DNA of 64,000 nucleotides from Xylanimicrobium pachnodae JCM 13526 = NBRC 107786 (GTDB taxonomy: Bacteria > Actinomycetota > Actinomycetes > Actinomycetales > Cellulomonadaceae), in assembly GCA_001592145.1 (NCBI GenBank), contig BCWJ01000001.1, forward strand, positions 248,001 through 312,000. The letters are read 5' to 3'. Under the pieces are notes generated by a model, which did not search any database, was not told where the DNA came from, and saw nothing but the letters and a program-made list of their open reading frames with translations. Shown here piece by piece: positions 35,886-45,233 of the stretch. Positions within the stretch are counted from its first letter, which is position 1. Every line of letters starts with the position of its first letter. Both the position numbers and the translations under genes were made by a program.

Positions 35886-38800
35886 GTGACCACGTCATTG
35901 CCCGCCAGCCGGCTACCGCGGAGCGCCGTCGTCGGCGTGCTGTCCGCAGCCCTGGCCACGTCCACCGGCCTGGCGATGGCGCCACCGGCCGCCGCCGCCG
36001 TCGATCCCGCGTCCGCCGTCGTCATCAACGAGGTCTACGGCGGGGGCGGCAACTCGGGTGCCGCGTTCGACCAGGACTTCGTCGAGCTGTGGAACGGCTC
36101 CGACGCGCCCGTGGACGTGTCCGGCTGGACGATCCAGTACGCCAGCTCGGCGGGGACGTTCAACAACCGCACGGAGCTGACCGGCGTCGTCCCCGCGCAC
36201 GGGTACTACCTGGTGGGGCAGGGGTTCGGGGCCAACCGCGACCTGGCCGACCTGCCCGCCCCCGACGTCACGGGCAGCATCGCGATGTCCGGGACGGGCG
36301 CCAAGGTCGCCCTGGTCTCCGACGCCGCCGCGATCTCTTGTGCGGGGGCCGCGTGCGCGGCCCTGCCCCAGGTCGTGGACCTGGTGGGGTGGGGGCCGAC
36401 GGCGAGCGCCTTCGCGGGGTCGGCCCCGGCCCCGGCGACGACGAACGCCACGTCGGTGACGCGCGACGCGGACCACGCGAACACGGCGGACAACGCCGCG
36501 GACTTCGCGACGGCCGCCCCGACGCCGTCGAACAGCGGCGGCAGCACGGATCCCACGGACCCGACCGATCCGCCGGTCCCCGGTGAGGACACCCACACGA
36601 TCGCCCAGATCCAGGGCACCGGGGCCGCGTCCACGCTGGCGGGCCAGACGGTGACGACGTCGGGCGTGGTCACGGCCGCGTACCCGAGCGGCGGCTTCAA
36701 CGGCTTCGTGATCCAGACGCCCGGCACGGGCGGTGCGCTCGACGCGTCGCACACGGCCTCGGACGCCCTGTTCGTGTACTCGGCCGCGACCGCCGGGTCG
36801 GTGCGGGTGGGCCAGACCGTGCAGGTCACGGGCCAGGTCAGCGAGTACCAGGGCCTCACGGAGCTCACGGTCGCCTCCGCGGACGGGTTGCGGGTGCTGC
36901 CCGACGCCGCCCCGGTCACCCCGGCCACCGTCGCGTGGCCCGCCGACGACGCCGCGCGCGAGGCGCTGGAGTCGATGCTCGTGGCCCCGCAGGGCGACTT
37001 CACGGTGACGAACACGTACACCACCAACCGGTACGCGGAGGTGGGCCTGGCCGCCGGGACCACGCCGCTGCGCCAGCCGACCGACGCCGCCGCGCCCGGC
37101 AGCGACGAGGCCGCGGCGGTCGAGGCGGACGACGCGGCCCGCGGCGTCGTGCTCGACGACGGCGCCTCGACCGACTTCCTGACGGCCGCGAACAGCTCCC
37201 TGACCCCGCCGTACCTGTCCCTGACGGACCCGGTGCGGGTGGGCGCCCCGGTGCACTTCGCCGAACCGGTGATCGTGGACTACCGCAACAACACGTGGAA
37301 GCTCAACCCGACCCGGCCGCTGGTCGCGGGTGACGGGTTGCCCGTGAGCTTCGACAACACGCGCACGAACGCGCCCGAGGCGGTGGGCGGCGACCTGCGC
37401 GTCGCCACGTTCAACGTGCTGAACTACTTCACCACCCTGGGCGCGGACGTGGCCGGGTGCACGGCCTACGAGGACCGCGAGGGCAACCCGGTCGCGGTCG
37501 ACTCGTGCCCCGGCAACGGCCCGCGCGGAGCCTGGGACTCCGCCAACCTGCAGCGTCAGCAGAGCAAGATCGTCGCGGCGATCAACGCGCTCGACGCCGA
37601 CGTCGTCGGGCTGCTGGAGATCGAGAACTCGGCGGCGCTGGGCGAGCAGGCCGACGAGGCCTTGGCCACCCTGGTCGATGCCCTGAACGACGACGCCGGA
37701 GCCGGTACCTGGGCGTACGTCCCGTCCTCGGCCGACCTGCCGGACGTGAGCCTGCAGGACGTCATCACGAACGCGATCATCTACCGCCCGGCCGCCGTGG
37801 AGCGGGTGGGCGAGGCGCGGGCGCTGGGCACGCAGTCCGCGGACGGGCAGGCGTTCGCGAACGCGCGCGAGCCGATCGGGCAGGAGTTCGCCCCGGCCGG
37901 CGGCGGCGAGCCGTTCTTCGTGGCGGTCAACCACCTCAAGTCGAAGGGGTCGGCCGGGCCGTGGCCGGGTGACGCGGACGCGGGCGACGGGCAGGGCTCC
38001 TCGACCGAGTCCCGGGTGCGCCAGGCCACCGCGCTGCGCGACTGGGTGGGCGCCGTGACGGAGCCGGACGAGGCCGTGGCGCTCATCGGCGACTTCAACT
38101 CCTACACGCGCGAGGACCCGCTGCAGGTGCTGTACGACGCCGGGTACACGGACGCCGCCACGCACTTCAGCGGTGACGCCCCGCAGTTCTCGTACTCGTA
38201 CCAGGGCCTGTCCGGCTCGCTCGACCACGTGCTGCTCAACGACGCGGCGCTGACCCGGGCCACGGGCGCGGACGTGTGGGAGATCAACGCCGAGGAGTCG
38301 ATCGCGCTCCAGTACAGCCGGTACAACTACTCGGGCACCCTCTTCTACGCGCCCGACGTGTACGCGTCCTCCGACCACGACCCCGTCGTCGTCGGCCTGG
38401 CCGCGGGTGCGCAGACCAACGAGCCGATCGACCTGGACATCGTCAACATCAACGACTTCCACGGCCGCATCGACGCCAACACGGTGGCCTTCGCGGGCAC
38501 GGTCGAGCAGCTGCGCGCGCAGAACCCCGACGGGACGGTCTTCGTCTCGGCGGGCGACAACATCGGTGCCTCGCTGTTCGCGTCGGCCCTCCAGCAGGAC
38601 CAGCCGACCCTCGACGTGCTCAACGCGCTGGACCTGGCCGCGAGCTCGGTGGGCAACCACGAGTTCGACCAGGGCTTCGCGGACCTCACGGGCCGCGTCG
38701 CCGACGCGGCCGACTTCCCGTACCTGGGCGCCAACGTCTACACCGAGGGGACGACGACGCCGGCCCTGCCCGAGTACGAGGTCGTACCGGTCGACGGCGT

Positions 38801-40646
38801 GGACGTCGGGTTCGTCGGCGTCGTCACGCAGGAGACCCCCACGCTGGTCTCCCCGGCGGGGGTCGCCGGGCTCGACTTCGGGGACCCGGTGGACGCGATC
38901 AACCGCGTGACCGCCCAGCTCCAGGACGGCGACGAGACCAACGGCGAGGCCGACGTGGTGGTCGCCCTGATCCACGACGGCGCCCCCGCCGGGACCCCGG
39001 ACGGGGCCACGCTGGAGCAGGAGGTGGCGGCCGGCGGCCCGTTCGCGCGGATCGTGACCGACACGGACGCGCGCGTGGCCGCCATCCTGACGGGGCACAC
39101 CCACAAGCAGTACGCGTGGGACGCCCCGATCACGGGCACCGACCGGACACGGCCCATCATCCAGACGGGCAGCTACGGCGAGTTCGTCGGGCACACGTCG
39201 CTGACGATCGACCCGGAGACGTTCGAGGTCACCGACTACACGGTCGAGAACGTTCCCCGCACGACGACGCCCGCCGCCGACCTGGTGGCGCAGTTCCCAC
39301 GCGTGGCCCAGGTGGACCAGATCGTCCAGGCCGCCCTGGCGCAGGCCGACGTCATCGGCTCCCAGCCGGTGGGCTCGGTGACCGCCGACATCACGACGGC
39401 GTTCCTGGGCGGCTCGTTCGTGGACGGCGTGTGGACGGGCGGTACCCGCGACGACCGCATGTCGGAGTCCGCGCTGGGCAACCTGGTGGGCAACGCGCTG
39501 CGCGACTCGCTGGCCGCGCCCGAGCGCGGAGGCGCCCAGATCGGCATCGTCAACCCGGGCGGGCTGCGCAACGAGCTGTACTACGGCGACGACGGCGTGA
39601 TCACCTACGCCGAGGCCAACGCCGTGCTGCCGTTCGTCAACAACCTCTGGACGGTCACGCTCACGGGCGCGCAGCTCACGGAGGTCCTGGAGCAGCAGTG
39701 GCAGACGGACGAGAACGGCAACCGGCCGTCCCGCCCGTACCTGGCGCTGGGGCTCTCCGACAACGTCACCTGGGTGGCGCGCACGGCCGATCCCAACGCG
39801 ACGCCCGGCGACAACGTGCTGGCCGTGTACGTGGACGGCCGGCTCGTGCAGCCCACCGACACGTTCCAGGTGGCGACGTTCAGCTTCCTGGCCACGGGCG
39901 GTGACAACTTCCGGGCGTTCACCGACGCCTCAGCGGCCCGGGACACCGGCCTGGTGGACCGGGACGCGTGGATCGCGTACATCACGGACCACTCGCCGCT
40001 GACGCCGTCGTTCGCCCGCTCACGCACCGTGGTGGACGCGCTGCCGGGACCGGTGACCGCGGGGGACGCCGTCTCCGTGAACCTCAGCGGGCTGGACCTC
40101 ACCTCGCTCGGGGCGCCCGCCAACTCTGGTGCCACGGTGGCGCTGGCCCCGGCCGCGGACCCGACGGCCGACGGCGTCGCCCTGGGTGACGTCACGGTGA
40201 CCGACGGTTCCGCGCACGTGGCGGCGACCGTCCCGGCGGTCACCGCCACGGGTGACTACGTGCTGCGGGTCACCGTGGCGCCGTCGGGCTCGGTGGTGCT
40301 GCTGCCCGTGAGCGTCGAGGCCGCCGGACCTGCCTACCCGCAGTGGTCGCGCACGACCGTCTACACCGGCGGGGAGCGCGTGGTCTACCGCGGCACCGTC
40401 TACGAGGCCCAGTGGTGGACGTCGTACGTCACCCCGGACGCGAGCCCGTGGGGGTCGTGGATGGAGGTGGGTGACGAGGTCGACACCGCGCGCGGCACGT
40501 TCCGGCAGTGGACGAGCTCGTGGGTCTACACGGGCGGCGAGACGGTGGTGCACGACGGTCACCTGTGGCAGGCGCAGTGGTGGACCCGCAACCAGGAGCC
40601 GGGCGCGTCCCCGTGGGGCCCGTGGAAGGACCTCGGGGCGGCCTGA
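35886..40646 (+). CDS. Giant secreted nuclease / 5'-nucleotidase with carbohydrate-binding repeats
   Basis: A 1,586-residue secreted protein. In order: signal peptide (about 1-38, ending AAAA), lamin-tail-like domain (INEVYGGGGNSGAAF), an OB-like region (about 235-350), an ExeM/NucH-type endonuclease-exonuclease-phosphatase domain (about 505-830: ATFNVLNYF, LLEIENS, NHLKSKGS, GDFNSY, SDHDPV), and a metallophosphoesterase 5'-nucleotidase (about 848-1190: VNINDFHGR, GNHEFDQG, GHTHKQY). The nucleotidase C-terminal domain follows (NPGGLRNEL), then two WxxTxVYTGGExVVxxG carbohydrate-binding modules at the end. GAGGAG lies seven bases before the GTG at 35886. It would degrade extracellular DNA and strip the phosphate in one polypeptide. 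Confidence 0.92.
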   Translation: MTTSLPASRLPRSAVVGVLSAALATSTGLAMAPPAAAAVDPASAVVINEVYGGGGNSGAAFDQDFVELWNGSDAPVDVSGWTIQYASSAGTFNNRTELTGVVPAHGYYLVGQGFGANRDLADLPAPDVTGSIAMSGTGAKVALVSDAAAISCAGAACAALPQVVDLVGWGPTASAFAGSAPAPATTNATSVTRDADHANTADNAADFATAAPTPSNSGGSTDPTDPTDPPVPGEDTHTIAQIQGTGAASTLAGQTVTTSGVVTAAYPSGGFNGFVIQTPGTGGALDASHTASDALFVYSAATAGSVRVGQTVQVTGQVSEYQGLTELTVASADGLRVLPDAAPVTPATVAWPADDAAREALESMLVAPQGDFTVTNTYTTNRYAEVGLAAGTTPLRQPTDAAAPGSDEAAAVEADDAARGVVLDDGASTDFLTAANSSLTPPYLSLTDPVRVGAPVHFAEPVIVDYRNNTWKLNPTRPLVAGDGLPVSFDNTRTNAPEAVGGDLRVATFNVLNYFTTLGADVAGCTAYEDREGNPVAVDSCPGNGPRGAWDSANLQRQQSKIVAAINALDADVVGLLEIENSAALGEQADEALATLVDALNDDAGAGTWAYVPSSADLPDVSLQDVITNAIIYRPAAVERVGEARALGTQSADGQAFANAREPIGQEFAPAGGGEPFFVAVNHLKSKGSAGPWPGDADAGDGQGSSTESRVRQATALRDWVGAVTEPDEAVALIGDFNSYTREDPLQVLYDAGYTDAATHFSGDAPQFSYSYQGLSGSLDHVLLNDAALTRATGADVWEINAEESIALQYSRYNYSGTLFYAPDVYASSDHDPVVVGLAAGAQTNEPIDLDIVNINDFHGRIDANTVAFAGTVEQLRAQNPDGTVFVSAGDNIGASLFASALQQDQPTLDVLNALDLAASSVGNHEFDQGFADLTGRVADAADFPYLGANVYTEGTTTPALPEYEVVPVDGVDVGFVGVVTQETPTLVSPAGVAGLDFGDPVDAINRVTAQLQDGDETNGEADVVVALIHDGAPAGTPDGATLEQEVAAGGPFARIVTDTDARVAAILTGHTHKQYAWDAPITGTDRTRPIIQTGSYGEFVGHTSLTIDPETFEVTDYTVENVPRTTTPAADLVAQFPRVAQVDQIVQAALAQADVIGSQPVGSVTADITTAFLGGSFVDGVWTGGTRDDRMSESALGNLVGNALRDSLAAPERGGAQIGIVNPGGLRNELYYGDDGVITYAEANAVLPFVNNLWTVTLTGAQLTEVLEQQWQTDENGNRPSRPYLALGLSDNVTWVARTADPNATPGDNVLAVYVDGRLVQPTDTFQVATFSFLATGGDNFRAFTDASAARDTGLVDRDAWIAYITDHSPLTPSFARSRTVVDALPGPVTAGDAVSVNLSGLDLTSLGAPANSGATVALAPAADPTADGVALGDVTVTDGSAHVAATVPAVTATGDYVLRVTVAPSGSVVLLPVSVEAAGPAYPQWSRTTVYTGGERVVYRGTVYEAQWWTSYVTPDASPWGSWMEVGDEVDTARGTFRQWTSSWVYTGGETVVHDGHLWQAQWWTRNQEPGASPWGPWKDLGAA

Positions 40647-40660
40647 GCGGAAGGCGGCGA

Positions 40661-40700
40661 CCACTCCCGCTGACTCGGCGACCCGGGTCAGCGGGAGTGG
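40661..40700. terminator. Bidirectional terminator hairpin
   Basis: CCACTCCCGCTGAC (40661-40674) and GTCAGCGGGAGTGG (40687-40700), 14-bp perfect arms, between the convergent stops at 40646 and 40707. Confidence 0.85.
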
Positions 40701-40706
40701 TGCCGG

Positions 40707-41219
40707 CTACCCGGCCATCTCGGCGAGGATCTGCTCCTGGGCGTCCAGCAGGGGTCGCAGCTCGTCGTCGCCGACGTCGGTGCCAGGGCCGACGGCGGCG
40801 GCGGTCCTCCGGGCGCGGTCCAGCAGATCCTGGACGGCGGGCTCGGGGGACGTGCCCGCCTGCATCGCGAAGCTCGGTATCGCGGCCTCGAGGAGCTCGT
40901 CGTTGGCGGTGACGTAGTCGCGCAGCTCGTCGGGCGTCGCGTCGGCATAGTCGCTGCCCGGGTCGTACGGGATGACGGTCGGCGACGTCGGCCTGTCGTC
41001 CGACGGGCCGGCCGCCGACGGGACCGGGTCGGGGCTCGCCGTCGGTTCCGCGGCCGGACCCGGCGACGCCCCGGCATCGAGCGTGGCGCTCGCCGACGGC
41101 TCCGCGGCGGGGCTCGTCGACGTCGACGCCGGACCGTCGGGCGCGGTGCACGCCGCCGTGCCGCTCGCCACCAGCAGCGCGAGGCCGAGAGCGGTGGCGC
41201 TGCGCGAGCGCGTGGTCAC
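40707..41219 (-). CDS. Small lipoprotein, unknown
   Basis: A 170-residue lipoprotein. The signal peptide ends in the lipobox GTAAC (Cys about 24); a Ser/Pro/Ala-rich linker to about residue 85 is followed by a helical domain (TPDELRDYVTANDELLEAAI to the C-terminus) with a second helix DDELRPLLDAQEQILAEMAG. The GTG overlaps the stop of the NlpC/P60 gene (GTGA). The two are co-translated exported proteins, so it may be a partner or anchor of that hydrolase. That link is inferred. Confidence 0.7.
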   Translation of the reverse strand: MTTRSRSATALGLALLVASGTAACTAPDGPASTSTSPAAEPSASATLDAGASPGPAAEPTASPDPVPSAAGPSDDRPTSPTVIPYDPGSDYADATPDELRDYVTANDELLEAAIPSFAMQAGTSPEPAVQDLLDRARRTAAAVGPGTDVGDDELRPLLDAQEQILAEMAG

Positions 41220-43132
41220 GGGATCGGCCTGACGGCCGTGGGCATCAGGCCGGAGAAGTCGCGCAGGCCCTGGATCCGACCCGAGGACGACTCGTTCATG
41301 ATCTGCCCGTTGCCGAGATAGACGGCGGTGTGGTTGATGGTCGGCGACCCGACGGCGTAGAACACGACGTCACCGCGCTGCAGCTGGGAGATCGGCACGT
41401 GCACGAACCCGGGTGCGTCGTAGAGGTTGCGCGACGAACGCCACGTCGGCAGGGCGTGGTTGACGGTGTTGTTCGGGTCGGGGTCGATGCCGATCGAGTA
41501 GAGCGCCTGGATGATCAGGCCCGAGCAGTCGGCGCCCTGGTCGGGGCGGTTGGCGCCGCCCCAGATGTACCGCGAGCCGTTGTACTCCAGGGCCGTGGCG
41601 ACGAACGCCTCGATGATCGCCTGGCGGGAGCTGCCGGGGACGATGCGCACGGGGCGCTTGTAGCAGTCCAGCGCGGTCCAGTCGCTCGCGCTGAAGCCCA
41701 TCGCGGTCCAGGTGCGCTCGTCGACGACGCCGGTGGCCGGCAACCCACGCCCGGCCTGGAACCTCTTCACGCGGGAGGTCAGGAGGGGCGACATCGACTG
41801 GTGGTACTGCGAGACGCCCAGGTGGTCGGCCACCCGCTGGACCTTCAGGCCGTTCATCCCGGGCGTCAGCGAGAACCCGCAGCCGCCGAACTGGGTGATG
41901 CCGCCGTACTGGATCTGCCGCGTCCCGGCCGGGTTCTGATATCCGATCCGGCTCGCGTCGCTGGTGCGTCCCGGTGCGGGAGAGCCCTTGCGCAGGACGA
42001 CCACCTGAACGGCCTCGACCCGGCGCCCCAGGCGCTCGGTACCCGCCGTGTCACCGTTGGACGCCCAGCCCATCCAGCCGATGTCCTGGACGTGGACGCG
42101 ATACCAGACGTCGAGGCGCTTCGCCGTGGTCCCGGTCAACCGCAGCCGGAACGCCTCGGCGCGCAGCCCGCGCCCCGTGGTGCCGCACGTCGAGCCCGGA
42201 CCCGTCCACCCTCTCCATCCCAGGTTCTGCACGTGCGCCGAGCACTCGATGCGGCCGCTCCACGGCAGCGGGGGCGTCGAGACGCGCAGTGCTTCGACGG
42301 CCAAGGCCTTGCCCGTGGTGCCGGCCGTCCTGCCCTGCGCCACCGCAGGCAGCCAACCCTTCGTCGCGACATGCGCGGAGGCCCGCACCCCCAGCGACGT
42401 GGACGGCGTGCTCGTCGATCCCGGGGCCGGCTCCCCGCGCGGCACCAGCACCACCTGGACGGCCTCGGTGCGCAGCGCGAAGCCCTCGGTCCCTGCCGTG
42501 TCCCCGTTCGACGCCCAGCCCATCCAGCCGACGTCCTGGACGTGGACGCGGTACCAGACGTCCATCTTCTGGGCCAGGTCCCCGGTCAGGCGGATTCGGA
42601 AGGCTTCGACGCGAAGACCACGCCCCTGGGTACCGCACGTGCTCCCGTCCGCCACGGGGCCGGTCCAGCCGACGCCCTGAACGTGCGCCCGGCACTCGAT
42701 GCCGCCCGCGTACGGGGACCCCTCGACACGCAGCTGCAGCGCCTCGACGCGCAGGCTGCGCCCCGTGGTGCCCGCAGACTTCCCCGAGGTCAGCCAGCCC
42801 TGCCAGCCCACCTTCTGCACGTGGGCCCGGTAGCGCAGGGAGGGCTTCGGAGCCGGCGACGGCGACGGCTCGGGTGTTGGCGACGGCGCCTGCGACGGCG
42901 CCTGCGACGGGGACTGCGACGGGGCCTGCGACGGCGCCTGCGACGGCGCGGGAGGTGGTGAGGGGGACTGCGACGCCTCGGAGGTCGGTGTCGGCAACGG
43001 CTGCAACGGCGCCACGGCCGATGGCGGAGTCGCCGATGGGGTCGCCGACGGCGGGGGATCGGATGCCGGCCCCACCGATCCGGTCAGGGCCAGCGCGGCG
43101 GCCGCCGCCGAGATCCAGCGCCAATCAACCAT
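41216..43132 (-). CDS. NlpC/P60 peptidoglycan endopeptidase with six ChW repeats
   Basis: A 638-residue secreted cell-wall hydrolase. In order: signal peptide; Pro/Ser/Gln-rich linker (repeated PSQAPSQ); six ChW repeats of about 45 residues with the hallmark GW.GW...G..AGT.G (for example DVGWMGWASNGDTAGTEG); a peptidoglycan-binding helix unit (LTSRVKRFQAGRGLPATG); and an NlpC/P60 domain at the C-terminus with Cys in DCSGLIIQ and His in NHTAVYLGNG. The repeats fall into two triplets, 1-3 and 4-6, that match each other in order. The ATG at 43132 has GGAAGG seven bases upstream. ChW repeats are best known from clostridia. Confidence 0.9.
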   Translation of the reverse strand: MVDWRWISAAAAALALTGSVGPASDPPPSATPSATPPSAVAPLQPLPTPTSEASQSPSPPPAPSQAPSQAPSQSPSQAPSQAPSPTPEPSPSPAPKPSLRYRAHVQKVGWQGWLTSGKSAGTTGRSLRVEALQLRVEGSPYAGGIECRAHVQGVGWTGPVADGSTCGTQGRGLRVEAFRIRLTGDLAQKMDVWYRVHVQDVGWMGWASNGDTAGTEGFALRTEAVQVVLVPRGEPAPGSTSTPSTSLGVRASAHVATKGWLPAVAQGRTAGTTGKALAVEALRVSTPPLPWSGRIECSAHVQNLGWRGWTGPGSTCGTTGRGLRAEAFRLRLTGTTAKRLDVWYRVHVQDIGWMGWASNGDTAGTERLGRRVEAVQVVVLRKGSPAPGRTSDASRIGYQNPAGTRQIQYGGITQFGGCGFSLTPGMNGLKVQRVADHLGVSQYHQSMSPLLTSRVKRFQAGRGLPATGVVDERTWTAMGFSASDWTALDCYKRPVRIVPGSSRQAIIEAFVATALEYNGSRYIWGGANRPDQGADCSGLIIQALYSIGIDPDPNNTVNHALPTWRSSRNLYDAPGFVHVPISQLQRGDVVFYAVGSPTINHTAVYLGNGQIMNESSSGRIQGLRDFSGLMPTAVRPIP

Positions 43133-43299
43133 CACACGGCCTTCCGAGAGTTCGGGGTGTCGGCTGACGCTAGAAGGGCGTTCTCAGGTCGGCAGGACCG
43201 GTGGCGTCATCCGATTGCTCATGGCGCGGACCCACCCGAACGGTCGGGCCGGCAGAGCACCGGGGCAGGCCCACGTGGGCGCCCGGATACCCTGGGGCC

Positions 43300-43656
43300 G
43301 TGACAACCCCCGACCCGCAGCCCAGCCCGTCCGAGCCGGACGACGTCGAGCTCGCCGGCATCATCGACCCGGCCACCGTGCGCCGCGCCCCGCGGTACGC
43401 GTCCTTCCTGGGCGCGGGCGTCGTCGTCGGGGTGGTGCTGGGCCTGGTCGTAGGGCTGTACCTGCTGTCCACGTTCGACCCGGCGCGGGACCAGCCGATG
43501 ACGAAGCCGGGCGTGTGGCTCACCGTCATGGTCCTGGGGACGACGACGGTGACCACCCTGCTCGCCGGCGCGCTCGCCGTCGTCCTGGACCGGCGCTCCG
43601 TGCGGCGCTGGGAGGCGGGCCGCGGCGCCCGACAGGACGAGCACGGCGCCGTGTGA
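43300..43656 (+). CDS. Two-helix membrane protein upstream of purF
   Basis: A 118-residue protein with two membrane helices (about 40-62 GAGVVVGVVLGLVVGLYLL, and about 80-103 VWLTVMVLGTTTVTTLLAGA), short cytoplasmic ends and the basic tail VLDRRSVRRWEAG. Genes of this type sit before purF in related actinobacteria. TACCCT six bases before the GTG and no ribosome site suggest leaderless translation. No functional assignment. Confidence 0.72.
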   Translation: MTTPDPQPSPSEPDDVELAGIIDPATVRRAPRYASFLGAGVVVGVVLGLVVGLYLLSTFDPARDQPMTKPGVWLTVMVLGTTTVTTLLAGALAVVLDRRSVRRWEAGRGARQDEHGAV

Positions 43657-43666
43657 TACTTGAGCC

Positions 43667-45205
43667 ATGCCCCTGCGCCCTGACGGACGCCTCAACCATG
43701 ACCTGATGCCCGGGGAGAAAGGCCCGCAGGATGCCTGCGGAGTCTTCGGGGTCTGGGCACCGGGTGAGGAGGTCGCGAAGCTCTCGTACTTCGGTCTCTA
43801 CGCTCTGCAGCACCGCGGACAGGAGTCCGCCGGAATTGCCGCCTCGAACGGGGAGCAGATCCTCGTCTACAAGGACATGGGCCTGGTCTCGCAGGTCTTC
43901 GACGAGACGGCGCTCGGTGCGCTGCGCGGCCACCTGGCCGTGGCCCACTGCCGGTACTCCACCACGGGCGGCGTCACGTGGGAGAACGCGCAGCCCACGC
44001 TCGGCGCGACGGCGTCGGGCACCGTGGCACTGGGCCACAACGGCAACCTCACCAACTCGGCCGAGCTGGTGGGCCTGGTCGCGGAGCGGTACGGCGCGCA
44101 GCACCGGGGCGAGCTGGCCCGCGGCAACACCACCGACACCGCGCTGATCACGGCCCTCCTGACGGGGGACTCCGACCACACGCTCGAGCAGACCGCCCTC
44201 GAGGTGCTCCCGCGGCTGCGGGGCGCGTTCTCCCTGGTGTTCATGGACGAGCGGACCCTCTACGCCGCGCGCGACCCGCAGGGCGTGCGCCCGCTGGTGC
44301 TCGGCCGCCTGGAGCGCGGCTGGGTGGTCGCGTCCGAGACCCCGGCCCTCGACATCGTCGGCGCGTCGTTCGTGCGCGAGGTCGAGCCGGGCGAGCTCAT
44401 CATGATCGACGACGACGGGCTGCGCTCGCAGCGGTTCGCGGAGACGAAGCGCGCCGGCTGCGTGTTCGAGTACGTGTACCTGGCCCGCCCGGACACCGTC
44501 ATCAACGGCCGCTCGGTGCACGCCGCCCGCGTCGAGATGGGGCGCGCGCTGGCCCGCGAGCACCCCGTGGACGCCGACCTGGTGATCCCGACGCCGGAGT
44601 CCGGCACGCCCGCCGCGGTGGGTTACGCGCAGGAGTCCGGCATCCCGTTCGGTCAGGGCCTGACGAAGAACGCCTACGTGGGCCGCACCTTCATCCAGCC
44701 GTCCGACACGCTGCGCCAGCTCGGCATCCGGCTCAAGCTCAACCCGCTGCGCGAGGTCATCCGGGGCAAGCGCCTCGTCGTCGTCGACGACTCGATCGTG
44801 CGCGGCAACACGCAGCGGGCGCTCGTGCGCATGCTGCGCGAGGCGGGTGCGGCCGAGGTGCACGTGCGCATCTCCTCCCCGCCCGTGAAGTGGCCGTGCT
44901 TCTACGGCATCGACTTCGCCTCGCGCGCCGAGCTCATCGCCAACGGCCTCTCGGTGGACGAGGTGGGCCAGTCGCTGGGCGCGGACTCGCTCGGCTACAT
45001 CACGCTCGACGGCATGATCGCCGCCACGCAGCAGGCCGAGTCGCAGCTGTGCACCGCCTGCTTCACGGGGAAGTACCCGATCCCGCTGCCCGCCGACGAC
45101 CAGCTCGGCAAGCACCTGCTCGAGACGCCCCTCGGTGCCCCTGAGGACGGCCTCCACGCGCTGTCGGCCTCCCCGGGCGGCGGCGGAGCCCTCGCCCGCC
45201 CGTAG
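43667..45205 (+). CDS. purF: Amidophosphoribosyltransferase
   Basis: Catalyses the first committed step of purine synthesis, PRPP plus glutamine to phosphoribosylamine, in the cytosol. It has 512 residues. The N-terminal nucleophile is Cys24 (DACGVFGVWA), so 23 residues must be cleaved off. The glutaminase domain contains LQHRGQESAG and GHNGNLTNS, and the PRPP loop is VVVDDSIVRGNT. The C-terminal cysteines CTACFTGKYP are an iron-sulfur-type arrangement found in the Bacillus-like enzyme. It starts an operon with purM, 28 bases apart. Confidence 0.97.
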   Translation: MPLRPDGRLNHDLMPGEKGPQDACGVFGVWAPGEEVAKLSYFGLYALQHRGQESAGIAASNGEQILVYKDMGLVSQVFDETALGALRGHLAVAHCRYSTTGGVTWENAQPTLGATASGTVALGHNGNLTNSAELVGLVAERYGAQHRGELARGNTTDTALITALLTGDSDHTLEQTALEVLPRLRGAFSLVFMDERTLYAARDPQGVRPLVLGRLERGWVVASETPALDIVGASFVREVEPGELIMIDDDGLRSQRFAETKRAGCVFEYVYLARPDTVINGRSVHAARVEMGRALAREHPVDADLVIPTPESGTPAAVGYAQESGIPFGQGLTKNAYVGRTFIQPSDTLRQLGIRLKLNPLREVIRGKRLVVVDDSIVRGNTQRALVRMLREAGAAEVHVRISSPPVKWPCFYGIDFASRAELIANGLSVDEVGQSLGADSLGYITLDGMIAATQQAESQLCTACFTGKYPIPLPADDQLGKHLLETPLGAPEDGLHALSASPGGGGALARP

Positions 45206-45233
45206 ACCCGACACCGCAACGCTGGGAGTTCCG

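Noticed and set aside
35913-39194. 1,093-residue open frame opposite the nuclease/nucleotidase gene
   Set aside because: Arg/Val/Gly-rich shadow produced by high-GC codon bias; no motifs or ribosome site, and the plus-strand protein has clear domains.
42840-42960. Pro/Ser/Gln DNA repeat in the NlpC gene as an independent repeat or CRISPR-like array
   Set aside because: In frame and encoding a PSQAP linker; no spacers or palindromic repeats.
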